A DNA stretch of 29,090 nt from Syntrophaceae bacterium UBA2192 (GCA_002327315.1 DCVI01000027.1:1-29090), one strand, 5' to 3'; counted from the first letter of the stretch, positions 7,303-15,782 are shown. The notes: generated from the letters alone by a model not told the origin. Made by a program: numbers and translations.

Positions 7303-7980
7303 ATGCGCCTGCTCTTGATCGAGGATGACCTGAAGATCGCTTCATTCGTACTGAAGGGATTCAGAGAGGCGGGCTTCGTCGTTCACCATGCCAGGGAGGG
7401 AGAGACGGGCCTCCACATGGCGCTTCATGAGCCCTACGATGCAGCCATCATCGATATCATGCTGCCCAAACTGGACGGCCTGACCCTCATCCATCGATTG
7501 CGGCTCGAAAAAATCAATACGCCTGTCATCATTTTGAGCGCAAAAAGATCGGTGGATGATCGGGTGAAGGGGCTTCAGAGCGGCGGTGACGACTATCTGA
7601 CGAAACCCTTTTCATTCTCCGAGCTGCTGGCAAGGGTGCAGGCATTGATCCGGAGAGCGACGGGGGCAAAAGATGCGACTCGCCTCGTCGTCGCTGACCT
7701 GTCCATGGATATTCTCAAAAGGGAAGTGCTTCGGGCGGGGAAAAAGATCGAATTGCAACCCAGGGAATTTTCGCTGCTCGAGTATCTGATGCGCAACGAA
7801 GGAAGGGTCGTTTCCAAGACCATGGTCATGGAGCATGTATGGAACTACGATTTTGTCCCGATGACAAACGTGGTTGAGGCCCGGATGTGCATCCTGAGAG
7901 AGAAAATCGATAAAGAGTTCAGTCAAAAGCTCATCCATACGGTCCGCGGAGCGGGATATGTCCTTAAAGGCAACCCTTAA
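7303..7980 (+). CDS. OmpR-family response regulator
   Basis: A 225-residue two-domain regulator. The receiver domain (about 1-115) has the acidic pair Asp8/Asp9, phospho-acceptor Asp51 in IIDIMLPKLDG, Ser79 and Lys101 in LTKPF. The winged-helix DNA-binding domain (about 127-222) has LQPREFSLLEYLMRNEGRVV and the C-terminal IHTVRGAGYVL signature. It resembles CusR/PcoR-like members. It is co-transcribed with the kinase, whose ATG lies 23 bp inside this gene. AGGGGAAAA precedes the start codon. A likely target is the tandem ATAATC array at 9406-9433 upstream of the transferase gene; this is inferred. Confidence 0.93.
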   Translation: MRLLLIEDDLKIASFVLKGFREAGFVVHHAREGETGLHMALHEPYDAAIIDIMLPKLDGLTLIHRLRLEKINTPVIILSAKRSVDDRVKGLQSGGDDYLTKPFSFSELLARVQALIRRATGAKDATRLVVADLSMDILKREVLRAGKKIELQPREFSLLEYLMRNEGRVVSKTMVMEHVWNYDFVPMTNVVEARMCILREKIDKEFSQKLIHTVRGAGYVLKGNP

Positions 7981-9358
7981 GATACGCCGGACGCTCGCAT
8001 TCCGGCTCACATTATGGTACGCGACCGTGTTTACGGTCTCGTCTCTGGTAGCGTTCTCCATCTTTTATATCATTATCTCCAATGTGATTCAGGAACACAC
8101 CGACCAGGCCCTCTTGAAGGAAATGGCCGAGGTTGCTTCCATTTTGAAATCAAAAGGAGAGGGTTCTTTCAAAGCCGAAATGAGTATCGAAGCGGAAGCC
8201 GAGGGGGTCGGCAATATATTCTTTCGTCTGCTGGATCCGGCGGGCAGCGAAATTGCCGCAACGAACATGTCCTCCTGGAAGGGCATCGGTACAGACAGCA
8301 GAGCGCTGGAGCGCGTCAAGGGGGGGGAACCCTCCGTATTCGAAACGATATCCGTCCCTGAGCGGATGGATAAGGCGCGAATCGTCTACGGGGCCGTCGG
8401 GACGGGTCGATTCCTGCAAATTGGTTTTTCCCTGGAAGACGATGCCCGATTCCTTGAGACATTCCGGAAAGTCTTTGTGCCGAGCATCATGATCATCATG
8501 GTCTTTTCCACCTTGATCGGATGGTTCATGGCCTCACATGCATTAGCCGGTCTCAAGGGAGTGACAAAGACCGCGCTCGACATATCGGAGGGGGCTTTTG
8601 AGAAAAGGGTGCAGGTCCATGCCAAGGGGGATGAAATCGAGCAGCTTGCCGTGGCCTTCAACCGGATGCTGGACCGTATCCATGATCTGGTCAAAGGCCT
8701 GAGGGAAGTGACGGACGATATCGCCCATGACCTCAGGACCCCGATCGCCAGAATAAGAGGGCTTGCCGAGGCGGAGTTGAATGCGGGGAAATCAGGTGAT
8801 GAATCGAAAAAACTTGCGGCGGACACCGTGGAGGAGTGTGACAACCTGCTTCACATGATCAACACCATGCTGGAGATTTCCGAAACAGAGGCGGGGATCG
8901 GCCAAGCATCCAAAGTGCAAGCGGAGCTGACGCAGGTGATCGGCGAGGCCCTTGACCTTTTTCGACCGATCGCCGAAGAAAAAAACATCCATCTCGTATC
9001 TCAACTTCCCGATCGGGTCATTATCCGTGGGAACATCCACGGCCTTCAGAGAATCGTCGTGAATCTTCTGGACAATGCCATCAAGTACACACCCGCAGGG
9101 GGAACCGTATCGGTATCCCTGCGGGATGAAAACGACCCTGTGGAGATTGTCGTTCACGACACGGGAATCGGCATTTCCGAGGAGGATCTGCCCCTCGTTT
9201 TTAACCGGCTGTACCGGTGTGACAGCAGTCGTTCGCAACCGGGGTTCGGACTGGGACTGAGCCTTGCCCTGGCGGTCGCCCGTGCGCACGGCGGAAACAT
9301 CACTGCAACAAGCCAACCCGGCCGGGGAAGCACATTCACCGTCACTCTTGCCCGGTAG
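7958..9358 (+). CDS. sensor histidine kinase
   Basis: A 466-residue inner-membrane kinase. Its first transmembrane helix is at about 19-42, a periplasmic sensor region spans about 43-172, and the second helix is at about 173-196. A HAMP linker follows (about 197-248), then a HisKA domain with phospho-acceptor His257 in DDIAHDLRTP. The ATPase domain has the N box (NLLDNAIKYTP), the G1 box (VVHDTGIGI) and the GFGLGLSLA box. The layout is that of CusS/HeavyS-like kinases, but the periplasmic part lacks an obvious metal-binding motif. Its start codon overlaps the regulator gene by 23 bp, so translation is probably coupled. The regulator is the natural partner. Confidence 0.92.
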   Translation: MSLKATLKIRRTLAFRLTLWYATVFTVSSLVAFSIFYIIISNVIQEHTDQALLKEMAEVASILKSKGEGSFKAEMSIEAEAEGVGNIFFRLLDPAGSEIAATNMSSWKGIGTDSRALERVKGGEPSVFETISVPERMDKARIVYGAVGTGRFLQIGFSLEDDARFLETFRKVFVPSIMIIMVFSTLIGWFMASHALAGLKGVTKTALDISEGAFEKRVQVHAKGDEIEQLAVAFNRMLDRIHDLVKGLREVTDDIAHDLRTPIARIRGLAEAELNAGKSGDESKKLAADTVEECDNLLHMINTMLEISETEAGIGQASKVQAELTQVIGEALDLFRPIAEEKNIHLVSQLPDRVIIRGNIHGLQRIVVNLLDNAIKYTPAGGTVSVSLRDENDPVEIVVHDTGIGISEEDLPLVFNRLYRCDSSRSQPGFGLGLSLALAVARAHGGNITATSQPGRGSTFTVTLAR

Positions 9359-9405
9359 CTTATCCATGATCGCCCGGGTCCCCCCTGCCCCAACATTACC
9401 AAATC

Positions 9406-9448
9406 ATAATCCCCCGATAATCTTCCCATAATCTTCCCGTGCTAAAAA
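9406..9448 (+). promoter_or_regulatory. three ATAATC direct repeats at 11-bp spacing, with a -10-like box
   Basis: ATAATC occurs at 9406, 9417 and 9428, exactly one helical turn apart. A TAAAAA box follows at about 9443-9448. OmpR/PhoB-family regulators characteristically bind hexamer direct repeats with an 11-bp period that replace the -35 box. The site lies between the two-component genes and the transferase gene, so it is a good candidate binding site for the regulator at 7303. This is inference from spacing and position. Confidence 0.55.
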
Positions 9449-9479
9449 TGACACGATGGATGTCAGGGCGCATTTTCCG

Positions 9480-9496
9480 GAGAGGAAGGGCCTCTC
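9480..9496 (+). promoter_or_regulatory. small leader hairpin
   Basis: GAGAGG-AAGGG-CCTCTC forms a 6-bp stem with a 5-nt loop in the 5' leader of the transferase gene, about 95 nt before its start codon. Its role is unknown. Confidence 0.35.
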
Positions 9497-9590
9497 TTCG
9501 ATAGCCGCCGGACGGAACCCTTTCCGCCGCGCTTTTCCTGCACGCAGGGCAGGCGGCGGTCACGAAAGCCATGGGAATTTCAGGTGACGG

Positions 9591-11525
9591 ATGCCAAAAA
9601 GCCGCTACAACATCTTGTTTCTTGCCTGCACGATCAACGTTTTCTGCTTCACCCTTCTGAGGGCTGTCCTGTACATCAGGTCATGGGGCGTCATGGATCA
9701 CTCCCTGTCGAATGCCCTGCGCGTTTTCGGCCTGGGTTTTCTGTATGACGTGATCTTCAGCCTCTACTTCAGTATTTTTTTTGCGATCTTCCTCCTCGCT
9801 CTTCCGAATAAAGCCTATAACAGCAGGATCTTCAAGGGGCTCTGCCATCTGTCTTTTTTTGTATTTCTTTACGCCCTCTACTTCACCCAGATTGCAGAGT
9901 GGCTTTTCTGGGATGAATTCAGCACCCGCTTTAATTTCATAGCCGTTGACTATCTGGTTTACGGCACCGAAGTCACTCACAACATCTATGAATCCTACCC
10001 GGTTGCTTATCTCTTGGCAGGACTCCTTGCTGCCGCCCTGATCACCCATTACGCGGCCAGGAATCGCCTGACGGACCTTTTGCGTCTCCAGGAAAGTTTT
10101 CGAAAAAGGCTGTTCATCACGTCGTCGATCCTGCTGGCGTCCCTTGCCTCGTTTTATTTCGTCGGGCAATCCCCGAGGGATTCTTTTGTGAACAATTACG
10201 CGAGGGAGCTGGCCTCCAATGGGCCCTATCAACTGGTCGGCGCTTTCAGGAATAACACCCTGGATTATGAAACGTTTTATGTTCGAGGGGATGACACCCA
10301 ATTGTCCGGATTGTCGAAACGATCCGTCTCCAAGAATCCGGAAGAGGGGGATCTGTTCGACATCTCTCGGCGCATCCAACCGGGCGCGAAGGAACGGCAA
10401 CTCAACGTTATTTTAATCTCCATTGAGAGCCTGAGCGCCGAGTTCCTGACCCGCTTCGGCAATCGGGAAGGCATCACCCCCTTTATGGATGGCCTGCAGA
10501 AAGAGAGCCTGTTCTTCACCCAGCATTTCGCCACAGGGACCCGGACCGATCGGGGCCTGGAGGCAATTACGCTCTCCATCCCGCCCACGCCCGGCCGATC
10601 GCTGGTAAAGCGGCCGGACAATGAACACATCTACAACCTGGGCTTCGAATTCAAAAACCGCGGATACGATGTCGCGTTCCTGTACGGGGGCAGGGGATAT
10701 TTTGACAATATGAACGCTTTTTTCTCCGGAAACGGCTATCGGATCATTGACCAGACGGATCTGAAAAGCAATGAGGTCACATTCAAGAACGCCTGGGGCG
10801 TGTCAGACGAAGACCTGTACCGGAAAGCCCTGAGGGAGGCCGATGCCGCATACGGCAGGGGCAGTCGCTTTTTTTATCACGTCATGACCACCAGCAACCA
10901 CAGGCCGTTTACGTACCCGGAAGGGAAAATTGACATTCCATCCGGAACAGGCCGATCCGGCGCCGTCAAATATACCGATTACGCCTTGCAGGAGTTTATC
11001 GCGTCGGCAAAGAAACGGAAATGGTTCGACGATACCGTATTTATCGTTGTTGCCGATCATTGTGCCGGCAGTGCCGGCGAGGTCGGGCTGCCGGTCAGGA
11101 AATACCACATCCCCCTGTTCATCTATTCCCCGAAGAATATCGGACCGGGGGAGATCGCCAAGACGTCCAGTCAGATCGACATTGCCCCCACTCTTCTTGC
11201 GCTGCTGGGATTCAGCTATGAAAGTCATTTCTGGGGCAATAACATCTTAAGCGAAGATTTTGCGGAGAGGGCCCTGATCGGCAATTATCAAAAGCTGGGA
11301 TTGTACAAGGACGAAAAGCTGGTGATTCTATCGCCCCGGAAAAAAATTGACGTGATGGAAAAACCCTTGATGCAGAATCAGATCGCGAACGGGACGACGG
11401 CCGACCCCCTCTCTCTCGAAGCCATGGCATACTACCAGGGGGCTGATTTTATCCTGAAACACAGAATGAACCGGTGGGAATATGCCCGGCGGAGCGACCC
11501 GGTAGTAGCGCGGGCCTCACACTGA
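9591..11525 (+). CDS. LTA-synthase/MdoB-like membrane sulfatase-fold transferase
   Basis: A 644-residue inner-membrane enzyme. About five hydrophobic helices (about 10-30, 45-70, 85-105, 137-155, 174-192) precede an alkaline-phosphatase-superfamily domain (about 270-590). Motifs include ILISIESLSAE with metal ligand Glu279, the catalytic-threonine region GTRTDRG (Thr317 or Thr319), TTSNHRPFTYP and VVADHCAGSAG with the Asp-His metal ligands. Relatives transfer phosphoglycerol or phosphoethanolamine from phospholipid to envelope glycans or lipids. The acceptor here is unknown. Its place after a two-component pair and the direct repeats at 9406 suggest envelope-stress control. AGGTGA lies close to the ATG; the spacing is short. 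Confidence 0.88.
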   Translation: MPKSRYNILFLACTINVFCFTLLRAVLYIRSWGVMDHSLSNALRVFGLGFLYDVIFSLYFSIFFAIFLLALPNKAYNSRIFKGLCHLSFFVFLYALYFTQIAEWLFWDEFSTRFNFIAVDYLVYGTEVTHNIYESYPVAYLLAGLLAAALITHYAARNRLTDLLRLQESFRKRLFITSSILLASLASFYFVGQSPRDSFVNNYARELASNGPYQLVGAFRNNTLDYETFYVRGDDTQLSGLSKRSVSKNPEEGDLFDISRRIQPGAKERQLNVILISIESLSAEFLTRFGNREGITPFMDGLQKESLFFTQHFATGTRTDRGLEAITLSIPPTPGRSLVKRPDNEHIYNLGFEFKNRGYDVAFLYGGRGYFDNMNAFFSGNGYRIIDQTDLKSNEVTFKNAWGVSDEDLYRKALREADAAYGRGSRFFYHVMTTSNHRPFTYPEGKIDIPSGTGRSGAVKYTDYALQEFIASAKKRKWFDDTVFIVVADHCAGSAGEVGLPVRKYHIPLFIYSPKNIGPGEIAKTSSQIDIAPTLLALLGFSYESHFWGNNILSEDFAERALIGNYQKLGLYKDEKLVILSPRKKIDVMEKPLMQNQIANGTTADPLSLEAMAYYQGADFILKHRMNRWEYARRSDPVVARASH

Positions 11526-11612
11526 TGAATGCCCTCTTCCGTCGCACTGTAGAAAATGGATACGGACACGTCCCGACCTGAATACCTGTCTCATCCGTCC
11601 CAGGTCCCTTTT

Positions 11613-11647
11613 TCATTCACTGGTCACTGGCCACTAGCCACGGATCA
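11613..11647. repeat. 7-nt tandem array (CTGGCCA-type)
   Basis: Five heptamers in register: TCATTCA, CTGGTCA, CTGGCCA, CTAGCCA, CGGATCA. The array lies 5 bp from the stop codon (11653-11655) of the minus-strand lipoprotein gene, in the spacer between convergent genes. Confidence 0.7.
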
Positions 11648-11652
11648 CCGCT

Positions 11653-12108
11653 TTATTTGAACTCCCCCGTCTCGTCGAAGGGAATCCGGAAGGATGGGGC
11701 GCCTGTGTGAATCGACCCCTTGAGCCGGTACTTGAACCCCGAGGCGTAGCTGCCCTTTCTCGCTTCCGAGAGCTGGCGCAGGATGCTGGTGAGCCCCGTG
11801 TAGGCCTCCACCTCGACGATCTTGGTGCTCAGGCGCTCGATCTTCAGACTCTGGTTGGAGACCCCTCGGGCGAAGGGCTGCCCGTTGATCTCGAGCTCGA
11901 AGGCCATGCCGTTGATGTCCAGGTCCGTTTCCGTGGGGTTCTGGATTCGCAGTTCCAAAAGGAACGTCTGTTCCAGGAGCCGCATTTCTTTCGGCGTGAC
12001 GTTTACGATGTCGACGTGCGGCTTCTCCCCCATCCAGAAGAGAGAGGCGCAGCCGGAAACCAGAATCACCAGGATCACAATCCAGGCCGAAACGACTGTT
12101 CTTTTCAT
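11653..12108 (-). CDS. WHy/LEA14-like lipoprotein
   Basis: A 151-residue protein. The signal peptide ends in a lipobox (VSGC, Cys near residue 20), so it should be a lipid-anchored envelope protein. The rest matches the water-stress/LEA14 immunoglobulin-like fold: a VTPKEMRLLEQTFLLELRIQ strand pair, then the characteristic NPTETDLDINGMAFELEINGQPFARGV stretch (residues about 55-81). Family members are small extracytoplasmic or stress proteins of unclear biochemical function. I placed the start at 12108 rather than at the upstream ATG at 12129, because GGAGGCGGAGGAA lies directly before 12108 and the signal peptide then begins MKRTVV. Its stop codon is followed by a 7-nt array. Confidence 0.82.
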   Translation of the reverse strand: MKRTVVSAWIVILVILVSGCASLFWMGEKPHVDIVNVTPKEMRLLEQTFLLELRIQNPTETDLDINGMAFELEINGQPFARGVSNQSLKIERLSTKIVEVEAYTGLTSILRQLSEARKGSYASGFKYRLKGSIHTGAPSFRIPFDETGEFK

Positions 12109-12216
12109 TTCCTCCGCCTCCTTCCCCATCCTTTGAACGGGCTATAGATATCAAAAATCCGCCGGAAATGGAACCGGGACAACGAACACCCGATGGACGA
12201 TTCCGGCCATTTCATC

Positions 12217-13218
12217 TCAGTTCATCGGCCTGGCTGCCACTACGCCGCGCTCCCCCTCCGTCAGCAAGCACCCCTCCAGGCATCGAGTGCCGCAGGACCC
12301 ATCGCAGGGCTCAACGTGGGTGGTGACGCTTGCGCCGGGGAAGCGTTCCCGGATCTCCCGGGCAAACTCCTGCGTGATGCGGTGGGAGGCCTCGACGGTC
12401 ATCTGCGAGTCCACCTTGATGTGAAACTCGACGAAGCGGAAATGGCCGGACTTCCGGGTTCGCAGCTGGTGGTAGCCCTTTACGACAGGTTTTCGCTGCA
12501 GGATCAACGATTCGATCCACGCGATCTCCTCGCCCGGCAGCTGAACGTCCAACAGGTCACGTGCCGACTGCCTCGTGAGATCCCAGGCCGCCTTGATGAT
12601 GAGCAGGGCCACCCCGATGCCCGCCGCGGGGTCCACCCAGTGCAGATCGACCTCCGGGGCAAAGAGATCAGCGGCCCAGATGACGGCCAGGGCGGCCATG
12701 ACGCCGGCCGAGGTGTACACGTCAGTCCGCAGGTGCCACCCGTCGGCGATCAGGGCCACCGAATCGGTTTCCTTTCCCACCCGGAAGAGCTTCCGGGAGA
12801 CGAACGTGTTGACGACAGCCGACAGCAGCATGACAGCAACGCCCCAGGCAGCCATCTCCAGGGGCTCCGGGAGGACGATCTTCTGCGCCGCCTCGTAGAT
12901 GATCCATCCGGCGGCCAGAAAGATGAGGATCGCTTCGACGGTCCCGGAGATGTTCTCGATCTTGCCATGGCCGAAGGGGTGCTCCCGGTCGGCGGGAATG
13001 CCCGAGGTGCGGACGGAATAGTAGGCGATCCCGGCGGCAACAAGATCGACGCCGGAGTGGATCGCCTCGGAAATGACGGAGACGGAGCTGATCGCAAGTC
13101 CCACGGCGAGCTTCAGCACGACGAGCATCGTGTTGGAGATGACCGACAGCAGCGCAACCCGCCTTTTCCTCCGATCCGTTTCCACGATAAGGGCTCCATC
13201 GTCAAACGAAGAAATCAT
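12217..13218 (-). CDS. cation diffusion facilitator (CDF) family transporter
   Basis: A 333-residue inner-membrane exporter with six helices in the first 215 residues. Site A ligands are visible as His54-x3-Asp58 (HSGVD) in helix 2 and His162-x3-Asp166 (WHLRTD) in helix 5. The HPFGHGK loop (80-86) is the family signature. The cytoplasmic C-terminal domain (about 216-300) has FVEFHIKVD and the SHRITQEFAREIRERFPG helix. Members exchange divalent metals such as Zn, Fe, Co or Mn for protons. An unusual tail follows, with cysteines at 305, 309, 313 and 317, exactly four residues apart, which could bind metal. It is divergent from the MFS gene. Confidence 0.92.
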   Translation of the reverse strand: MISSFDDGALIVETDRRKRRVALLSVISNTMLVVLKLAVGLAISSVSVISEAIHSGVDLVAAGIAYYSVRTSGIPADREHPFGHGKIENISGTVEAILIFLAAGWIIYEAAQKIVLPEPLEMAAWGVAVMLLSAVVNTFVSRKLFRVGKETDSVALIADGWHLRTDVYTSAGVMAALAVIWAADLFAPEVDLHWVDPAAGIGVALLIIKAAWDLTRQSARDLLDVQLPGEEIAWIESLILQRKPVVKGYHQLRTRKSGHFRFVEFHIKVDSQMTVEASHRITQEFAREIRERFPGASVTTHVEPCDGSCGTRCLEGCLLTEGERGVVAARPMN

Positions 13219-13264
13219 ACACGACCGACTGCTTCTTGCAAAGCGGATTTGCGGCTCTTCCGAC

Positions 13265-13293
13265 TTGCTTTTTGGCGGCCCCTCCCGTATGGT
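13265..13293 (+). promoter_or_regulatory. weak sigma70-like promoter for the MFS gene
   Basis: TTGCTT (13265-13270), a 17-bp spacer and TATGGT (13288-13293) lie about 36 bp before the start codon of the MFS gene. The match is modest. Confidence 0.3.
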
Positions 13294-13328
13294 TCCGGCA
13301 GGCTACACTTCCGGCGGGTTGCAACGAA

Positions 13329-14564
13329 ATGATCGGCAACGAAAAGAAGATCCTCCTCTTCCCCGTGGCGTCTCATTTTCTCTTTCACTTCTACGAGATC
13401 GCCTTCCCTGCGCTCGCCATCCCGCTCACGCTGTCGTTGAACATGAGCCTCAAGGACGTCCTCGAGCTGGGGTTTCCCATGTACCTCATGTTCGGCCTCT
13501 TCGCCCTTCCCTGGGGGTTTTTCGCCGATCACTTCAGCAACCGGCTCGCCCTCATGATCGGCTTTTTTGGCTGCGCCGCGGGCTCCTTCCTCACGGCCCT
13601 GTCGTCGACTCCCACCGGTATCCTGTGGTCGCTGGCCGTCGTCGGTATTTTCTCCTGCATCTGCCACCCTGCAGGCATGGGTCTCATCTCCCATGGGGTG
13701 AAAAACCGGGGGACGGCCCTGGGCATCTTCAGCGTGGCGGGGACCGTCGGGCTCATCGTGGGGCCCTTCCTGGCGGGGCTCATGAACTGGCTGGCGGGCT
13801 GGAAGGTGGCCTATGCCGTCATGGGCGCCGTGAGCCTCCTGTGGGGCATCGCCCTCATCTTCATCCAGATCGACGAGACCCCCGTCACGCAGGAAAGCGC
13901 CACTGCCGGCGGCGTGGGGAACGGCAACGTCTTCCCGCTGGGGACCGTCATCCTTTTCTTCTGGATCGTCATGCTGGGAGGGCTTGTCTACCGGATCAAC
14001 ATCGTGGCCCTGCCGGCCTTCCTCGAGTTCAAGGCGGGGTTCCTCTCGCGGGCCTTTCACGATCTTCTGAATATCCCGGACCTGGCGGCCACCGCGACGA
14101 TGGCCGCTGCCACCCTGACGTCCCTGATCTATGTTGCGGGGATCTTCGGCCAGCTCTGGGGAGGCCGGATCGCCGACCGTCACGAGCTCAGAAGGCTCTA
14201 CATCGTCTTCAATGCCGCCATCCTGCCCCTGGCGCTGCTCATGGCTTTTCTCACGGAACAGTACCTTGTCGCCGCGGCGGCGGCCTACGTGTTTTTTGCA
14301 TTGGGGATCCAGCCCATCGAGAACAGCCTCATTGCCACGTTCACTCCCCCTCGCTGGCGAAGCACCGGCTACGGCCTTGCGGCGATCCTCATCTTCGGCG
14401 TGGGGGCGCTCGCCGTCTACCTTGTCGGCTGGGTCTCGACCCGCTGGTCGCTGGGAACGGTCTACCTGTTCTCGAGCGCCTTGCTCGTGCTCATCGTCGT
14501 GAACATCGTCTTCCTGTTCGGCGCAACGCGCGGGCGCGAGCTGCGCAACAGGCGATCATCCTGA
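13329..14564 (+). CDS. major facilitator superfamily permease
   Basis: A 411-residue inner-membrane protein with about twelve helices. The loop after helix 2 reads WGFFADHFSNR, the MFS-type G-x3-D-x3-R-like motif, and the symmetrical WGGRIADRHELRR appears in the second half (about residues 277-290). VAGTVGLIVGPFLAG is a typical helix-5 antiporter-like motif. The substrate is unknown. The open frame extends upstream to 13236, but the extra residues are not membrane-like. Start 13329 (MIGNEKKILLFPV) fits the family and has GGCGGG upstream. It is divergent from the CDF gene and convergent with the SnoaL-like gene. Confidence 0.85.
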   Translation: MIGNEKKILLFPVASHFLFHFYEIAFPALAIPLTLSLNMSLKDVLELGFPMYLMFGLFALPWGFFADHFSNRLALMIGFFGCAAGSFLTALSSTPTGILWSLAVVGIFSCICHPAGMGLISHGVKNRGTALGIFSVAGTVGLIVGPFLAGLMNWLAGWKVAYAVMGAVSLLWGIALIFIQIDETPVTQESATAGGVGNGNVFPLGTVILFFWIVMLGGLVYRINIVALPAFLEFKAGFLSRAFHDLLNIPDLAATATMAAATLTSLIYVAGIFGQLWGGRIADRHELRRLYIVFNAAILPLALLMAFLTEQYLVAAAAAYVFFALGIQPIENSLIATFTPPRWRSTGYGLAAILIFGVGALAVYLVGWVSTRWSLGTVYLFSSALLVLIVVNIVFLFGATRGRELRNRRSS

Positions 14565-14605
14565 GCAAAGGGGTATCGGATCGGGGAAAGGATGAAAAGG
14601 GGGCC

Positions 14606-15028
14606 TCAGGAGTTTCCGGCCGAGAGCTTCACCCGCTCCCCGCCTATCTCCAGGGTGGTCTTGGAGTATGTATATTTTTTGATGATCAGGTCGTCCCGGA
14701 AGTGCATCACATCCACACCGCGGCGCCGCTCGGGCCTTCCCTTGCGGCCCTTCTCCGTGGAAGGCCAGTCGAGGGACCAGCGGAAGAGCGCCTTTTCGGC
14801 CTTCTCGTCGACAAAGAGATCCTCCGTCGTGAAGCGAAAGCCGCCGTGACTGGCAAACCAAGGCGCCCAGGCCTGCCGCAGGGCGTCCTTGCCCTTCACG
14901 CGGCTGCCCGTCCAGTTTTCGAACTCCACCTCGTCGTGGAGAAGTTCCATGACCCTGTCGAGGTCGTGCTCATTCCAGGCGTCATTCCATCGCGTCAGCG
15001 TCGAGATGGTTTGCTCTCTGTCCAGCAT
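14606..15028 (-). CDS. SnoaL/NTF2-like protein
   Basis: A 140-residue cytoplasmic protein with the cone-shaped NTF2-like fold pattern. It has an N-terminal helix (TRWNDAWNEHDLDRVMELLHDEVEFEN), the G-x-D-A-L-R-Q-A-W helix (KGKDALRQAWAPWF) and then antiparallel strands ending in GVDVMHFRDDLIIKKYTYSKT. It matches the SnoaL-like polyketide-cyclase-related domain in length and order. Members include isomerases, cyclases and non-enzymatic ligand binders, so the activity cannot be assigned. It is a single gene downstream of the 82-bp repeat element at 15059-15140. Confidence 0.78.
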   Translation of the reverse strand: MLDREQTISTLTRWNDAWNEHDLDRVMELLHDEVEFENWTGSRVKGKDALRQAWAPWFASHGGFRFTTEDLFVDEKAEKALFRWSLDWPSTEKGRKGRPERRRGVDVMHFRDDLIIKKYTYSKTTLEIGGERVKLSAGNS

Positions 15029-15058
15029 GTCCGTTCTTTTCGTTTGTTTCGTTCATCC

Positions 15059-15140
15059 AAATCCCCCCTTCCCCCCCTTTACAAAAGGGGGGCACGTTTT
15101 GTATTTTCCCCCTTTGAAAAAGGGGGATGAAGGGGGATTT
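15059..15140. mobile_element. 82-bp AAATCCCCC-bounded repeat element
   Basis: The ends are AAATCCCCC and GGGGGATTT, with two nested hairpins inside: CCCCCTTT-ACA-AAAGGGGG and CCCCCTTTGAAAAAGGGGG. Similar C-run/G-run palindromes are scattered in many proteobacterial genomes as non-coding repeats. Only one copy is in this window. It sits between two minus-strand genes and could act as a terminator. Confidence 0.6.
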
Positions 15141-15151
15141 ATGTCCTCTTG

Positions 15152-15177
15152 CCTTGCGGCTTGTGGCTTGCGGCTGC
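15152..15177. repeat. 7-nt tandem array (GCTTGTG-type)
   Basis: CCTTGCG, GCTTGTG, GCTTGCG and a partial GCTGC directly abut the stop codon (15178-15180) of the next minus-strand gene. The same unit recurs in the long array at 27471-27600. Confidence 0.65.
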
Positions 15178-15552
15178 TTACTTCAAGATGATCTTCGAAT
15201 CCGGTCCCTGCGCGTTGGGAACGATGATGCGCGACTGCTCCTGGCGCTGCGCCTCCTTGATCTCCTCGGCGAGCTTCGCCAGGAACTGGTCCATCACCTC
15301 GGGGAATTTCTCGGCCGCTTCCTGGAGATTTTTCGCCTCGATGGGGAATTGAACCGGCAGAGGACCCTGGGGGGACATGATGTTCGTCTGCCCCACGAAC
15401 ACGAACTTCCGCGTTTTGTCGATCTCGCCGTTGGGCTTGACGGGCGTGAGCTGGCGGATGGCCGCCGTGCGCATGTCCGTGTACATCTCTTCCCTGTAGA
15501 GGTTTTGCAGGTTGACCTTGACCTTTTTCTTTTCCGTATCTTCCATGTTCAT
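15178..15552 (-). CDS. hypothetical protein, 124 aa
   Basis: I do not recognise this with certainty. It is a small soluble protein beginning MNMEDTEKKKVKVNLQNLYR, with a conserved-looking YREEMYTDMRTAAIRQLTPV block and a PLPVQFPIEAKNLQEAAEKF segment. It ends in a charged helix (FLAKLAEEIKEAQRQEQ) and SRIIVPN. There is no membrane segment or signal. I chose the ATG at 15552 because GAGGAGAAATC precedes it; an open frame continues upstream to 15684 but without a ribosome site. Its stop codon is flanked by a 7-nt repeat array. It may be a cytoplasmic cofactor- or peptide-binding protein, but nothing in the sequence proves this. Confidence 0.72.
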   Translation of the reverse strand: MNMEDTEKKKVKVNLQNLYREEMYTDMRTAAIRQLTPVKPNGEIDKTRKFVFVGQTNIMSPQGPLPVQFPIEAKNLQEAAEKFPEVMDQFLAKLAEEIKEAQRQEQSRIIVPNAQGPDSKIILK

Positions 15553-15690
15553 GATTTCTCCTCGCTTTGGGGTCCGGGATCGGACTTGATGCCGCTCCCA
15601 TAACACATTCCTTGCCCCGGGACAATCCTTTGGTTGCGCGTCAGGGCCGGTGACAGATATCCGGAGGTAAAGCCACCGGTTCAAGATCGC

Positions 15691-15782
15691 GAAGTAAGGA
15701 AGTTAGGAAGAGCAGAAAATCGGAGCGGATTTTCGGATCATTTCTTCACCCGATCTTCCTCGCTTCCGCTCCTCCGATCTTC
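15691..15782. repeat. inverted 8-nt repeat array (GAAG octamers), copy 1
   Basis: The left side has GAAGTAAG, GAAGTTAG, GAAGAGCA, GAAAATCG (15691-15722). The right side has the inverted units CGATCTTC, CTCGCTTC, CGCTCCTC, CGATCTTC (15751-15782). The GAAG/CTTC cores can pair in several registers around a loop of about 28 nt. It is non-coding. Confidence 0.7.

Noticed and set aside
13073..15130. A 685-codon open frame on the plus strand
   Set aside because: It runs out of frame through the MFS gene and antisense to the SnoaL-like gene; both of those have clear family patterns while this one does not.
15053..15625. A 190-codon minus-strand frame through the repeat element
   Set aside because: It is the out-of-frame shadow of the 124-aa protein and continues into the 82-bp repeat.
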